Positions 1 to 8,802 are shown, counted from the first letter of the stretch. The stretch: DNA of 64,000 bases from Pelagihabitans sp947500445 (GCF_050589625.1 NZ_JBNGOP010000009.1:94783-158782); one strand, 5' to 3'. Notes: generated by a model from the letters alone, not told the origin. Program-made: numbers and translations.

Positions 1-733
1 CCAAGGCCTTGTTGAAATTTCCGTTGGCCTCATGGGCAATGCGCAACGCCTCGTCCCTGGGAAGCCCTTTAGCAACAAGTCCATCCGCAATATTGGCTTC
101 CGCCAATGGCGGAAAACGAAGTATTTGGCAGCGCGAACGAATGGTTTGCAACAGCTGCTCCTCATCCTCCGCCAACAATAAAAAAATCGTTTGGTTGGGG
201 GGCTCTTCGATCAATTTTAGCAGTTTGTTCGCCGCGGCGTTGTTCATACGGTCGGCCATCCAAATGAGCATTACCTTATAACCGCCCTCGTACGATTTTA
301 GCGATAGCTTTTTAACGATATCCAAGGCCTCGTCCACCCCTATTTGACCTTGTTTTTTTTCGATACCGATATGCCGGTACCAATCAAAAAGATTTCCATA
401 GGGCTGTTCCGAACAAAATTGCCGCCATTCCTTCATATAATGGTCGCTAACGGCATGGCTCTTTACCTTATCGCTATTGGCCACCGGAAAGGCGAAATGC
501 ATATCGGGATGGGAAAGCGAACCGAATTTTAGGTTACAGGCCTCGTTTCCATGATCGTTTTCACCGTTTTGGTTGGAGCAGATAATGTATTGCGCATAGG
601 CAATAGCGGTATTCAATAGTCCGCAACCTTCTCCCCCTACAAACAATTGGGCGTGCGGAATCCTTCCGGAATCGGCACTTTTGGTCAAGTGCTTTTTAAT
701 ATGTGACAACCCTAAAACATCCTGAAACAGCAT
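1..733 (-). CDS. holB: DNA polymerase III subunit delta' (partial, C-terminus beyond window)
   Basis: Reading the minus strand from an ATG at 733 gives an open frame to the window edge, so the gene is cut at its 3' end (about 244 residues present). It is the clamp-loader delta' subunit, part of the cytoplasmic DnaX complex that loads the sliding clamp. The N-terminus has the usual SHIKKHL start, the degenerate nucleotide-binding loop GGEGCG, two cysteines where the zinc module lies (ICSN and EACNLKF), and the later stretch LLKLIEEPP with IRSRCQ, the SRC motif typical of clamp-loader AAA+ subunits. The loop lacks the lysine of a working Walker A, which is normal for delta'. It is divergent from pgk. 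A TAnnTTTG box lies only four bases before the ATG, which suggests a very short leader. Family assignment is firm; the missing end cannot be described. Confidence 0.9.
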   Translation of the reverse strand, partial: MLFQDVLGLSHIKKHLTKSADSGRIPHAQLFVGGEGCGLLNTAIAYAQYIICSNQNGENDHGNEACNLKFGSLSHPDMHFAFPVANSDKVKSHAVSDHYMKEWRQFCSEQPYGNLFDWYRHIGIEKKQGQIGVDEALDIVKKLSLKSYEGGYKVMLIWMADRMNNAAANKLLKLIEEPPNQTIFLLLAEDEEQLLQTIRSRCQILRFPPLAEANIADGLVAKGLPRDEALRIAHEANGNFNKAL

Positions 734-737
734 GTCC

Positions 738-745
738 CAAAGATA
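738..745 (-). promoter_or_regulatory. Bacteroidota -7 box of holB
   Basis: The minus strand reads TATCTTTG, a match to TAnnTTTG, with its last base four nucleotides from the holB ATG. The upstream TTG element is poor. If used, the transcript would start at or within a few bases of the start codon. Confidence 0.4.
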
Positions 746-888
746 GTTTTTTTGGGAGAACCGTAAATAAAGGATACGCTTCTCGGAAAAAATTTGAGGG
801 CAATGGTCAACTCCCTTGCCGACCGTTCGGTTTTTCCAAAATGGTACAAGAATTACCGGGGCAGCTTTCGCCCATTCCGAGAAATAAG

Positions 889-896
889 TACATTTG
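889..896 (+). promoter_or_regulatory. -7 box of pgk promoter
   Basis: TACATTTG matches the Bacteroidota consensus TAnnTTTG and lies 24 bases before the pgk start codon. The -33 TTG is not clear; only TTTCG is seen at roughly the right place. A leader of about 15 to 20 bases is expected. Confidence 0.5.
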
Positions 897-920
897 CGAT
901 TCCTTTAAAACACAACGAAC

Positions 921-2114
921 ATGAAAACCTTGGCCGACATTAATTTTGAAAATAAAAAAGCACTCATTCGGGTAGACTTTAACGTGCCGCTCGATGCGGA
1001 ATTTAACGTTACCGATGCCAACCGGATCGAGGCAGCAAAACCGACGATCATAAAGGTGTTGGAAGATGGTGGAAGTGCAATTCTAATGTCCCATTTGGGA
1101 AGACCGAAAGGAGCAAAAAAGCCGGAACTTTCGTTGCGCCATATCTGTACCAAGGTCTCCGAGGTATTGGGTGTACAGGTACGGTTCGTAGACGACAGCG
1201 TCGGCAGTGCCGCCCAAAAGGCGGCCGCGGAACTACAGTCGGGCGAAGTGTTGTTGTTGGAAAACCTAAGGTACCATAGCGAAGAAGAGCAGGGCGATAC
1301 CGATTTTGCCCAGCAACTGTCGGCCTTGGGCGATGTATATGTTAACGACGCCTTTGGAACGGCACACCGTGCGCACGCGTCCACAACAGTGGTCGCACAA
1401 TTTTTTCCGGAGAACAAATGTTTTGGGCATTTGTTGGCAAAGGAGATCGAGGCCATCGATAAGGTCATGCGTACCGGGGAAAAACCTGTTCTTGCCATTT
1501 TAGGAGGAGCCAAGGTCTCTTCAAAAATTACCATCATAGAAAATATTTTGGACAAGGTCGATCATTTGATCATCGGCGGTGGAATGACCTATACGTTCGT
1601 GAAGGCCCAGGGCGGTTCCGTTGGCGAATCGATCTGTGAGGATGACAAAATGGAATTGGCACTTTCCATTTTGGAACAGGCCAAAGCAAAAAATGTACAG
1701 GTACATTTACCGGTAGACGTACTGGCCGCAAACGACTTTAACAATGAAGCCGATACCCAGATCGTTCCGGTCAGTCAGATACCCGAAGGTTGGCAAGGGC
1801 TGGATGCCGGTTCGAATTCCCTGGCCAATTTTAAAACGGTAATCACACAATCGAAAACCATTTTATGGAACGGACCGATCGGGGTCTTTGAAATGGAAAA
1901 CTTTGCAAAGGGTACCATTGCTATCGGAAATTTCGTGGACGAAGCCACTCAGAACGGTGCCTTCTCCCTCGTGGGCGGTGGCGATTCGGTAGCGGCCGTA
2001 AAACAGTTCGGGTTCGAGAACAAAGTAAGTTATGTTTCCACCGGAGGAGGCGCTATGTTAGAGAGTTTGGAAGGGAAAACCTTGCCGGGGATCGCCGCAA
2101 TATTGGACGCCTAA
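921..2114 (+). CDS. pgk: Phosphoglycerate kinase
   Basis: This cytoplasmic glycolytic enzyme transfers phosphate between 1,3-bisphosphoglycerate and ADP. The 397-residue length is normal for the bacterial family. The PGK signature RVDFNVP is at residues 17-23, the substrate-binding SHLGRPKG at 57-64, and the nucleotide-binding GGGDS near residue 352, followed by the glycine-rich GGGAM near 375. The start at 921 is supported by a TAnnTTTG box 24 bases upstream and by the standard N-terminal spacing to the signature. It is divergent from holB and is followed after 114 bases by a cell-wall hydrolase gene on the same strand, a neighbourhood I recognise from other flavobacteria. Nothing unusual is seen. 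Confidence 0.97.
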   Translation: MKTLADINFENKKALIRVDFNVPLDAEFNVTDANRIEAAKPTIIKVLEDGGSAILMSHLGRPKGAKKPELSLRHICTKVSEVLGVQVRFVDDSVGSAAQKAAAELQSGEVLLLENLRYHSEEEQGDTDFAQQLSALGDVYVNDAFGTAHRAHASTTVVAQFFPENKCFGHLLAKEIEAIDKVMRTGEKPVLAILGGAKVSSKITIIENILDKVDHLIIGGGMTYTFVKAQGGSVGESICEDDKMELALSILEQAKAKNVQVHLPVDVLAANDFNNEADTQIVPVSQIPEGWQGLDAGSNSLANFKTVITQSKTILWNGPIGVFEMENFAKGTIAIGNFVDEATQNGAFSLVGGGDSVAAVKQFGFENKVSYVSTGGGAMLESLEGKTLPGIAAILDA

Positions 2115-2228
2115 GGACGTTATCCGTTTAAAAGGCAAGGGGATTTGCACACCGCTTTGGTGGTGCCGAATTTTATACTCTCAAAAAAAAGTCGGATTTT
2201 CGTTGACCCTCCCGTAATTTTTGATAGT

Positions 2229-3923
2229 ATGATGAAGACACAAAAAAGTAACGTATTCCTTGTGGCGGCACTACTCCTGTTCGGTCTAATGAGCCGGGCA
2301 CAGGTACAGGATTCTACGGTGGTCGTTGGAAAGGAGAACGCTAAACGGGATACGGTATCAGTTGCTACACCTGTAGATTCCCTGGCCATCGGCATCGCCG
2401 AGAATGTCGAACAAATGGAGCGGATGGACGAAACTTCGGATCAAGACCTCCCCTTTCCCATTCCGGACGATAAGGGGCAATATCAATTAAAGGACCACCC
2501 CCAAGCAGCCATTTACGATAGTCTTTGGATGAAAGAGCTCTACGATACGAACATGCTCTTTGAGGAAATGTATGCCGAGGTACTCCAATTGGGGAACGGT
2601 CAAATGATCGATGGAAACCCCGTTGCCGTAGCGGAAACCTATGTATACGACCTGCCTACCGATTCCCTTAAGGCGCGATTGGAACGGCTCAACCAAAAAA
2701 CCCCGTTCAATGTGGTGTACAACCGGTCTTTGGAGAGCCTCATAAAATCGTTTCTGACACGCAAAAGAGGCTTAATGGAGCGGATGTTGACGGTGAGCCA
2801 GTTTTATTTTCCCATGTTCGAGGAAGAATTGGATCGCCACGATATCCCGGTTGAAATGAAATATTTGTCCATAGTAGAGTCCGCATTAAACCCAAAAGCG
2901 CGATCACGTGTCGGAGCGACCGGGCTCTGGCAATTTATGTACAGCACCGGAAAACAGTATAAACTAGATGTAAACAGCTATGTGGACGAGCGTAGTGACC
3001 CCATAAAGGCCACCAAGGCAGCTAGCCGTTATCTATCCCGCCTCTACGAAATTTTCGGGGATTGGGATCTGGCCCTGGCAGCATACAATTCCGGTCCGGG
3101 GAACGTGAACAAGGCCATCCGAAGATCGGGCGGCCAACGGAACTACTGGAACATTCGAAGAAACCTCCCGCGGGAGACCGCTGGTTATGTTCCCGCTTTT
3201 TTGGCTACCATGTACGTATTGGAATATGCCGAGGAGCATGGCCTGAAGGGCAGAAAGGCCGAGCGGGCCTATTTTGAGACCGATACCGTTCATGTAAAAA
3301 GCCTGATCACCTTTGATCAAATTTCTAAAATGGTAGGGGTGAGCGTAGCGGAGCTTCAGGTGCTTAACCCGTCCTACAAACTAAATGTTATTCCATTTGT
3401 AGCAGGTAAGGATTATGCACTTCGGCTGCCCAAAAAAGCTATGGGAAAATTTGTTGCCAACGAGGTTCAGATCTATGCCCAGGTTAAAAAGGAACTCGAT
3501 AGTAAGGAAAGCCCCTTGCCCGCGCTGGTAAAACAGGCGGAAAAAGAGCGGGTACGGTATCGGGTGCGAAGTGGTGACTATTTGGGCAAGATTGCGGAAC
3601 GCTACGGTGTGCGGGTAAGCCAATTGAAACAATGGAACGGTTTACGGAGCAATAACCTAAGGGTAGGGCAACGGTTGACCATTTATCCACGAAACCGTGG
3701 TGGACGTACAAAAACCGTACAAAAGACCAGTACCGCCGCAGTTACAAAAACGACATTTCCCCCAGGAACCAAAGTGCATATCGTTCAAAGTGGCGACTCC
3801 CTTTGGACCATCTCCAGAAAATATCCTGGGATTTCCGTCGAAAACTTACGAGAATGGAACGGTATTAGTGGTAGTAACCTTAAACCAGGTACCAAGTTGA
3901 AGTTGTGCGCCTGTCCATCGTAA
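2229..3923 (+). CDS. MltD-like lytic transglycosylase with LysM domains
   Basis: The product should cleave peptidoglycan glycan strands in the periplasm. From the chosen ATG (first of a double Met, 2229/2232) it begins with a signal peptide ending near SRAQ; the longer frame from 2145 adds 28 residues that would bury the signal. A transglycosylase SLT domain occupies about residues 195-330: the catalytic Glu is residue 217 in IVESALNP, followed by GATGLWQFM and AAYNSGPGNV. Then come a weak LysM-like segment (about 361-402) and two clear LysM repeats (about 444-487 and 516-558) that bind peptidoglycan, with the typical SGD start and WNG core. It sits between pgk and a DUF4837 lipoprotein, with 13 bases to the latter, so those two are probably co-transcribed. 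Confidence 0.92.
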   Translation: MMKTQKSNVFLVAALLLFGLMSRAQVQDSTVVVGKENAKRDTVSVATPVDSLAIGIAENVEQMERMDETSDQDLPFPIPDDKGQYQLKDHPQAAIYDSLWMKELYDTNMLFEEMYAEVLQLGNGQMIDGNPVAVAETYVYDLPTDSLKARLERLNQKTPFNVVYNRSLESLIKSFLTRKRGLMERMLTVSQFYFPMFEEELDRHDIPVEMKYLSIVESALNPKARSRVGATGLWQFMYSTGKQYKLDVNSYVDERSDPIKATKAASRYLSRLYEIFGDWDLALAAYNSGPGNVNKAIRRSGGQRNYWNIRRNLPRETAGYVPAFLATMYVLEYAEEHGLKGRKAERAYFETDTVHVKSLITFDQISKMVGVSVAELQVLNPSYKLNVIPFVAGKDYALRLPKKAMGKFVANEVQIYAQVKKELDSKESPLPALVKQAEKERVRYRVRSGDYLGKIAERYGVRVSQLKQWNGLRSNNLRVGQRLTIYPRNRGGRTKTVQKTSTAAVTKTTFPPGTKVHIVQSGDSLWTISRKYPGISVENLREWNGISGSNLKPGTKLKLCACPS

Positions 3924-3936
3924 ATGTATTTCGCTT

Positions 3937-4932
3937 ATGAAAACGACCAAGTTATTCCTTTTTCTTTTCTGCATTGTCCTTCTAGGATGTCAAGAAGGAG
4001 ACCAAAAACGGTACCTTCCCTCTAGTATCGGCCCTATCAACTCCTTGGCGGTAGTCATGGACGATGACCTTTGGAAAGGGGCCGTCGGCGATAAGGTCAG
4101 GGAACATTTTGCGGCACCCGTTTTGGCCCTTACCCTAAACGAACCAAAATTCAGCATCAATCATTTTCCGCCGAAAACCTTTACCGGTACCACGCGAAGT
4201 TCCCGATCCATTTTATACGTCATGAAAGATTCCTTGGACCTGGCGCATATCAAGACCGACCTGTATGCCTCCCCACAACGAATAGGGGTCGTGAAGGGAA
4301 GGACGGTGCAGGAACTTATAGCCAATATCGATGCCAAGGCGGGAGCAATGATCGAGGCCTTTAAGGGGGTGGAGATCAAGGAAAACCAAAAACGGTTTTT
4401 AAAGTCGCTGAACAAGGAAGGGGTACTGGAAAAGAATTTTAAGGTATCGATCGATATCCCATCGGTGTACACCGTAGGAAGGCAGGAAGACAACTTCGTT
4501 TGGTTCGATCGACAGATCTTAAAGGGTACCGCCAACATTGTTGCCTACACCGTTCCCGGTGACAGGTTTAAAAACGATACCACTTTGGTGCGCGATATCG
4601 TATCGATGCGGGATACCATCGGCAAAAAATTTATTCCCGGTCCCGACAATCCGGGAAAGGTTACTTATATGCGTACCGAGCCCGCTTTTGCGCCGCATGT
4701 GTTCCATACCGAGATCGGAGGAAGAAAGGCGATCGAAGTAAGGGGCCTGTGGGACGTTAAGAACTATCCCATGGCCGGGCCTTTTCTGACCTATATTATC
4801 GACGACCCCGAGAAAAACAGGAAAATGGTCATCGAAGGCTTTGTATTTGCTCCAGCGGCCGAAAAACGTGACGACATGTTCGAACTGGAGGCCATTCTTA
4901 AGACCATAAGGTTCCAGGGAGCACCTAAATAA
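3937..4932 (+). CDS. DUF4837-family lipoprotein
   Basis: The 331-residue protein starts with a lipoprotein signal: KTTK, a hydrophobic stretch of Leu and Phe, then the lipobox LLGC with Cys at about residue 18. It is therefore expected to be lipid-anchored in the envelope. The rest matches my memory of DUF4837, a Bacteroidota family of unknown function regularly placed next to the LysM transglycosylase and pgk; I see no catalytic motif. The body is rich in conserved-looking segments such as the IKGVE/KEN region and the C-terminal RGLWDVKNYPMAGPF. It ends just before a strong bidirectional terminator that separates it from a convergent small gene. A role beside the transglycosylase in cell-wall turnover is only an inference from position. 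Confidence 0.85.
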   Translation: MKTTKLFLFLFCIVLLGCQEGDQKRYLPSSIGPINSLAVVMDDDLWKGAVGDKVREHFAAPVLALTLNEPKFSINHFPPKTFTGTTRSSRSILYVMKDSLDLAHIKTDLYASPQRIGVVKGRTVQELIANIDAKAGAMIEAFKGVEIKENQKRFLKSLNKEGVLEKNFKVSIDIPSVYTVGRQEDNFVWFDRQILKGTANIVAYTVPGDRFKNDTTLVRDIVSMRDTIGKKFIPGPDNPGKVTYMRTEPAFAPHVFHTEIGGRKAIEVRGLWDVKNYPMAGPFLTYIIDDPEKNRKMVIEGFVFAPAAEKRDDMFELEAILKTIRFQGAPK

Positions 4933-4974
4933 AAAAAGCACCGGACGCCATTGAAGGTCCAGTGCTTTTTTTGT
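4933..4974. terminator. Bidirectional rho-independent terminator
   Basis: An A-run, the stem AGCACCGGAC pairing with GTCCAGTGCT (one mismatch), a ten-base loop and a T-run. It has A/T runs on both sides, so it can serve the DUF4837 gene on the plus strand and the small minus-strand gene that ends at 4985. Confidence 0.85.
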
Positions 4975-4984
4975 TGCGGGTGAC

Positions 4985-5155
4985 TTAAACAAATAAGAAG
5001 CCCGTAGAGAGCCTGAATACGAATGCGTATACGGTAATGGCCCAAAGGAAGATACAAAACCAGGAGAAGGCCTTGAAATACCGATTTAGCATCAAATAGG
5101 TCCAATCCCTGAAAGCTTCCACATAAATTTCTCTTACAAGTAATAGTTTTTTCAT
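4985..5155 (-). CDS. Small membrane protein, copy 1 (56 aa, DUF6747-like)
   Basis: A 56-residue minus-strand frame starting MKKLLLVREIYVEAFRDW and ending FRLSTGFLFV. It has a charged amphipathic N-terminal half and one hydrophobic segment around residues 30-50 with the motif YFKAFSWFC. It is clearly homologous to the 56-residue frame at 5679-5849: both share EIY-EAFR, YFK-FSWFC, YAFVFR and TG near the end, at identical spacing. That conservation, the absence of indels and its own terminator show it is a real gene. I recall a family called DUF6747 in Flavobacteriaceae with this look, but could not check. Function unknown; it is probably an inner-membrane protein. The gene is convergent with the DUF4837 gene. 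Confidence 0.75.
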   Translation of the reverse strand: MKKLLLVREIYVEAFRDWTYLMLNRYFKAFSWFCIFLWAITVYAFVFRLSTGFLFV

Positions 5156-5622
5156 ATAGGGTTCTTTTTAGTTTGTGGTACAAATATGGTCAGCTGCTTA
5201 AAAAAAATGGAATTATTTAGATGAAATGGCCCCTATCCACGATAGGGATGTCCCATATTGTAACGGATCGATGAACGGCACATATATCGGCATCAAAAGC
5301 TGTATTCCATTACTTACAAGGCCGTATGGCGTTAAAGCCGTTTTAACATTAATTAGTAGGAGGTGCAGTTTTCCATAGGAAACGGACACGTGCCATGGGG
5401 CAATGAAAAAGGGCTGCAACCGGGAGGGTGTTCCGGTAACGGGGAGAAAGGGCTAATACCATTTCTACTTTAAAATTACCCATTAAAAATTGCCCATCTC
5501 CGCTTATACTTCAAAATAAAAAACAACCGTAGCTACTGCTATGCTTGATTTTTCCTTTTCGTCTAAGCAAAAAAATGACTGCGTTTTATTTGGGTGATTT
5601 TAAAGCAAAAATGGTATAAAAC
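5156..5622. other. Intergenic region between the two small paralogous genes
   Basis: No convincing coding frame in 467 bases. The minus-strand sequence near 5180-5200 contains CATATTTG, one base off the TAnnTTTG promoter box, upstream of the small gene at 4985-5155. The bases TAAAGCCGTTTTAAC near 5333-5347 recur in the perfect inverted repeat at 6138-6155, suggesting that the flanks of the two small genes share ancestry. The rest shows nothing recognisable. Confidence 0.5.
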
Positions 5623-5655
5623 CAAAAAAGCACCCTTACAAAGGGTGCCTTTTTC
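5623..5655 (-). terminator. Terminator of small membrane protein copy 2
   Basis: On the minus strand the stem GCACCCTT pairs with AAGGGTGC, followed by six T. It lies 24 bases after the stop of the frame at 5679-5849. Confidence 0.85.
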
Positions 5656-5678
5656 GGTTAGGTTGGTTTTGGTCGTTC

Positions 5679-5849
5679 TTATTCGAAAGCATAGCCGGTC
5701 GCCACTCTGAACACAAACGCGTAGAGCATTATGGCAAAGCTGGCGAAGCAAAACCAGGAGAATACCTTGAAATAGGATTTTACAAGGACACTGCCCAGAT
5801 TTCTAAAAGCTTCCAGATAAATTTCTTTGATCAGTAGGGTGGTTTTCAT
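5679..5849 (-). CDS. Small membrane protein, copy 2 (56 aa, DUF6747-like)
   Basis: A 56-residue frame beginning MKTTLLIKEIYLEAFRNLG and ending with RVATGYAFE. It is the paralogue of the gene at 4985-5155, with the same length and the same order of motifs: KEIYLEAFR at residues 8-16, a YFKVFSWFC segment, then YAFVFR and TG. One hydrophobic helix is predicted by eye around residues 30-49. It is followed by its own strong terminator, so each copy is a separate transcription unit. The upstream region carries TTTGTTGTGAA (plus strand, 5931-5941), a motif also found upstream of the T9SS genes in this window. Function is unknown; the pair looks like a local duplication kept by selection. Confidence 0.78.
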   Translation of the reverse strand: MKTTLLIKEIYLEAFRNLGSVLVKSYFKVFSWFCFASFAIMLYAFVFRVATGYAFE

Positions 5850-6021
5850 GATTTAGGTATTTTGGTTCGATTTGGGTTTAATTGTATATATAACTGTTAA
5901 TCTGATCTTTGCGTATTTTCAACGAGTTTCTTTGTTGTGAACGATTAAAAATTTGTGGTGAAATGGATATCAGGGTACGTTTGGTGCATTGGAATCGGTT
6001 TTTTATTGGTCACGGAGGTTG

Positions 6022-6080
6022 GTTGAAAAGGGGACCGCTGCGCTAAAGGATGTAAGACCGCTTCGCTGAAGGAGGAAAGA
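6022..6080 (+). repeat. Dispersed GACCGCT repeat module, double copy
   Basis: Starts GTTGAAAAGGGGACCGCT, continues with a GCGCTAAAGGA variant and then GACCGCTTCGCTGAAGG plus AGGAAAGA. The same two-step arrangement recurs at 60552-60610 and 60782-60840, and single copies lie near 62051 (opposite orientation) and at four places after 63300. Confidence 0.75.
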
Positions 6081-6137
6081 GATTGGATGAGGATAATCGG
6101 GCAAAGGAACGCTGTTATCAGTTTTTATCTTTAAAAC

Positions 6138-6155
6138 AAGCCGTTTTAACGGCTT
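6138..6155. repeat. Perfect 8-bp inverted repeat
   Basis: AAGCCGTTTTAACGGCTT: two 8-base arms around TT. It could be a hairpin in RNA or a protein site. Part of it recurs near 5333-5347. Confidence 0.5.
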
Positions 6156-6241
6156 TATGGCGCTTTGGGCAATAACTAGTGGGCGTCTACCGGTAATATG
6201 GCCTTAAACGCCGCGCATACGAGTCCGATTTGCGTCCAAAT

Positions 6242-6280
6242 AAAAAAACCGCTACTGTATAACAGTAGCGGTTTTCTTTT
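6242..6280 (-). terminator. Terminator of the SprF-OmpA operon
   Basis: The stem AAAACCGCTACTG pairs with CAGTAGCGGTTTT around a four-base loop, and on the minus strand it is followed by a T-run. It begins 15 bases after the stop of the OmpA-family gene. Confidence 0.9.
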
Positions 6281-6294
6281 TGGAGCTATGGAAC

Positions 6295-8802
6295 TTACAT
6301 ATCCACAACTATAAATTCAGATCGTCGGTTGTTAAAGTGTTCTTCCTCGGTACAGCGTATGTGGCCGTCACAGCCGTTCAACAGGCGTTCCTCTCCATAT
6401 CCCGTAGCGCTCTCGATACGTTCCGGATCGATTCCCTGTGAGATAATGTAATCGCGGGTAGATTTTGCCCGCTTGTCGGAAAGGTACTTGTTGTACACCG
6501 CACTACCCCTGGAATCGGTATGCGATTCGATTCGGATAACCATTTCAGGATATTCCGTCATAACCTCTACCAGTCGGTTCAGTTCCGCCGCCGCGTCGTC
6601 CCGGATATAAGAGCGATCGAAATCGAAGAAGATCATTTCGGTCTTCAGTTTTTTGATACCGTCTTCCAGCGCTATCATTTCTTCCAAACGCTTCAGGTTT
6701 ACGTCCAAGTCGACCCGTTCGTTATCCAAAGTGGTAACTTCCCTGCTCTCTTCAAAGAAATCGCCCTTGGTCGTTTTTAAAACGTATTTGGTATTGCTGT
6801 CGAGATCTTCAAAAACAAAGCTGCCATCCTCGTCGGTCACGACCTCTTTTAATTTTATTCCGTTTTCGTCCAACAGTTCTACTAGGGCCTGTGGCATCAT
6901 ATCGCCGGTAACCATTTCGGTGATCACACCGGCAATGGCGTTCATGTTTTCCGGTACTTCCTCTACCATTAGGCGCTTAAAGGAATAAATATCGTCATCG
7001 CCTTTACCGCCTTCCCTGTTGGAAGCGAAAAATCCTTGTTGGTTTTCTTCGTTTATGATATAGGAGAAATCATCTTTGTTGCTGTTTACCGGTTGACCAA
7101 CATTAACGGCTTCCATAAAGCCCTCTTCCTCATCGATACGCACTTCGTACACATCGAGGCCACCCAATCCGATATGACCGTCCGAAGAAAAGTATAGTTT
7201 GTTCTCCGTGATGAAGGGAAACATTTCCCGACGTTCCGTATTAATTTCTGGCCCAAGATTTTTGGGTTCCGAAAATTCACCGTTCTCAAGAACGTCGACT
7301 ACAAAAAGGTCGGTGGCACCAATACTTCCGGGCATGTCCGACACAAAGTATAGTTGTTTTCCGTCCGGACTGAGTGCCGGATGACCGGTGGAGTAGTCGT
7401 CGCTATTGAATGCTACTTCCCGGGCCTCGGTCCACTCACCATCTACTTTGTTCGATACATATATTTTCAGATGGTTCACACCATTTTGATCGCGCTTTAG
7501 TTTTTTCCCATAATTGTTCCGGGTAAAATACATGGTGGTATTATCCGGTGAAAAGGTTACGGAAGCCTCGTGGTATTTTGTATTGATGTTTTTTGAGAAT
7601 TTTATGGCATCTTTTAAATCTTGCGATTCTTCGTTGATGCGGGCAACATAAAGGTCTAAAAAGGGTTGGTCGTTCCATTTATACCGACGGGTATTAAAGA
7701 AGGAGGAGTCCTTAGCGGAGGCGAATACCACCTGACTCGAATCCAGAAACATAGGTGAGAAATCCGAATATTCCGAATTGACCGCCATGTTTTTTACTTC
7801 ATAGTCCCGCGAACTGTCCAAAATACCGTCGAGCACCATTTCGTTGGCGGCTAGCTTCCCCTCGTCAACAGTAGCTGCATCCGAATCCGTTTTTTTGTTG
7901 TACAACCGCATAAGTTTTTTTGCCCTGGCATATTTGCCGGTGCCTTTTAACGAATGGGCGTACTTGAAGGTGTTTTCGGCGGACATTTCGTCGCCGTACT
8001 GCTCGTATAAAATGGTATACCAACCATGGGCTTTTTCCATGTTGGTGTTGTAATAATGCGCATCTGCAGCTTTTTGTATTATGTCATAGGTATAGTAGTC
8101 TTGGCCTTTTGCCAAGGCTTCTTCATAAAGTTCCGCAGCTTCCGCGTACCACATTTTATTGAAGTAGCTGTCCGCTTTTTGGATCAATTTACTTTTGTTC
8201 GGGCGATCGACGATGGTCGGTGTTTCGGTGCTATCGTTCAATTCGTCCAACATGTCATAGGTAACCTCTTCTGCGGCGATTACGGAGGTTTCTTCCGCAC
8301 TTTCCACCTCGGCGTCCATGTTTTCGACTATTTCGCCCGAGCCTTCTACTTGCATGATCCAAACCTCGTCGTCATAAGTACCGTCCAGTCCGGAAGCGCT
8401 ACGCTCTATGGCTTCCCTCCAGTTTTCATGCTGTTCTAGGTACAAATAGTTGAGTTGGTTTTCAGGATTTTGTATCGTATTGGCATCAAAACCTTTTTTA
8501 CGTAATTTTTTTACGGTTTTTTTGAGATTCTTCCCCTTACTAAATACCCCTGATACAATGTAGTATCCATTGGGAACACCTTCTAGATCATTGAAGGTTC
8601 GAAAGGCGATATTGTTTTCTTTGGCAACACTGGCAAAAGTTTCCGGTTCTTTGGGTAAGAACACTGGGGCCGCCTCCGTTTCCGTTGAAATTCCGCTAAT
8701 ACTGATATCGTCTTGCGGTAAAACAAGGTCGTTTTCCGGAGTTTCCTGTGCATGGAAACACAGCGAAAAGAGCAGTACGCTGGAAGTAATTAGTTTTTTC
8801 AT
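6295..8802 (-). CDS. OmpA-family protein with SPOR-like, TPR, PD40 and OmpA domains (PorE-type)
   Basis: From the ATG at 8802 the protein has 835 residues and a signal peptide ending CFHAQ (1-19); an upstream in-frame ATG at 8859 would place 19 polar residues before the signal and overlap the sprF end. Domains in order: a SPOR-like segment at about 80-135 (YYIVSGVFSKGKN start, then a helix with KKLRKKGFDA), TPR-like helices about 205-310, WD40-like PD40 propeller repeats about 330-610 (for example HPALSPDGKQLYF), a carboxypeptidase-regulatory-like beta domain about 622-705, and an OmpA peptidoglycan-binding domain at 723-835 ending NNRRSEF. The order matches T9SS-associated PorE-type proteins, which connect outer-membrane components to peptidoglycan. 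It follows sprF by 11 bases and is the last gene of the operon before a strong terminator. Confidence 0.9.
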   Translation of the reverse strand: MKKLITSSVLLFSLCFHAQETPENDLVLPQDDISISGISTETEAAPVFLPKEPETFASVAKENNIAFRTFNDLEGVPNGYYIVSGVFSKGKNLKKTVKKLRKKGFDANTIQNPENQLNYLYLEQHENWREAIERSASGLDGTYDDEVWIMQVEGSGEIVENMDAEVESAEETSVIAAEEVTYDMLDELNDSTETPTIVDRPNKSKLIQKADSYFNKMWYAEAAELYEEALAKGQDYYTYDIIQKAADAHYYNTNMEKAHGWYTILYEQYGDEMSAENTFKYAHSLKGTGKYARAKKLMRLYNKKTDSDAATVDEGKLAANEMVLDGILDSSRDYEVKNMAVNSEYSDFSPMFLDSSQVVFASAKDSSFFNTRRYKWNDQPFLDLYVARINEESQDLKDAIKFSKNINTKYHEASVTFSPDNTTMYFTRNNYGKKLKRDQNGVNHLKIYVSNKVDGEWTEAREVAFNSDDYSTGHPALSPDGKQLYFVSDMPGSIGATDLFVVDVLENGEFSEPKNLGPEINTERREMFPFITENKLYFSSDGHIGLGGLDVYEVRIDEEEGFMEAVNVGQPVNSNKDDFSYIINEENQQGFFASNREGGKGDDDIYSFKRLMVEEVPENMNAIAGVITEMVTGDMMPQALVELLDENGIKLKEVVTDEDGSFVFEDLDSNTKYVLKTTKGDFFEESREVTTLDNERVDLDVNLKRLEEMIALEDGIKKLKTEMIFFDFDRSYIRDDAAAELNRLVEVMTEYPEMVIRIESHTDSRGSAVYNKYLSDKRAKSTRDYIISQGIDPERIESATGYGEERLLNGCDGHIRCTEEEHFNNRRSEFIVVDM

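Larger units (their letters stand above)
5850..6241. other. Intergenic region with repeat module and inverted repeat
   Basis: About 390 bases without a gene. It contains the upstream motif at 5931-5941, a double copy of the dispersed GACCGCT module at 6022-6080, and the perfect inverted repeat AAGCCGTTTTAACGGCTT at 6138-6155. No coding frame was recognised. Confidence 0.6.

Noticed and set aside
703..924. 73-codon plus-strand frame between holB and pgk
   Set aside because: It overlaps both promoters and the pgk start; translation has no protein character.
905..1555. 216-codon minus-strand frame opposite pgk
   Set aside because: It lies fully antisense to the pgk gene with a clear protein; its translation has no motif and is a shadow of the coding strand.
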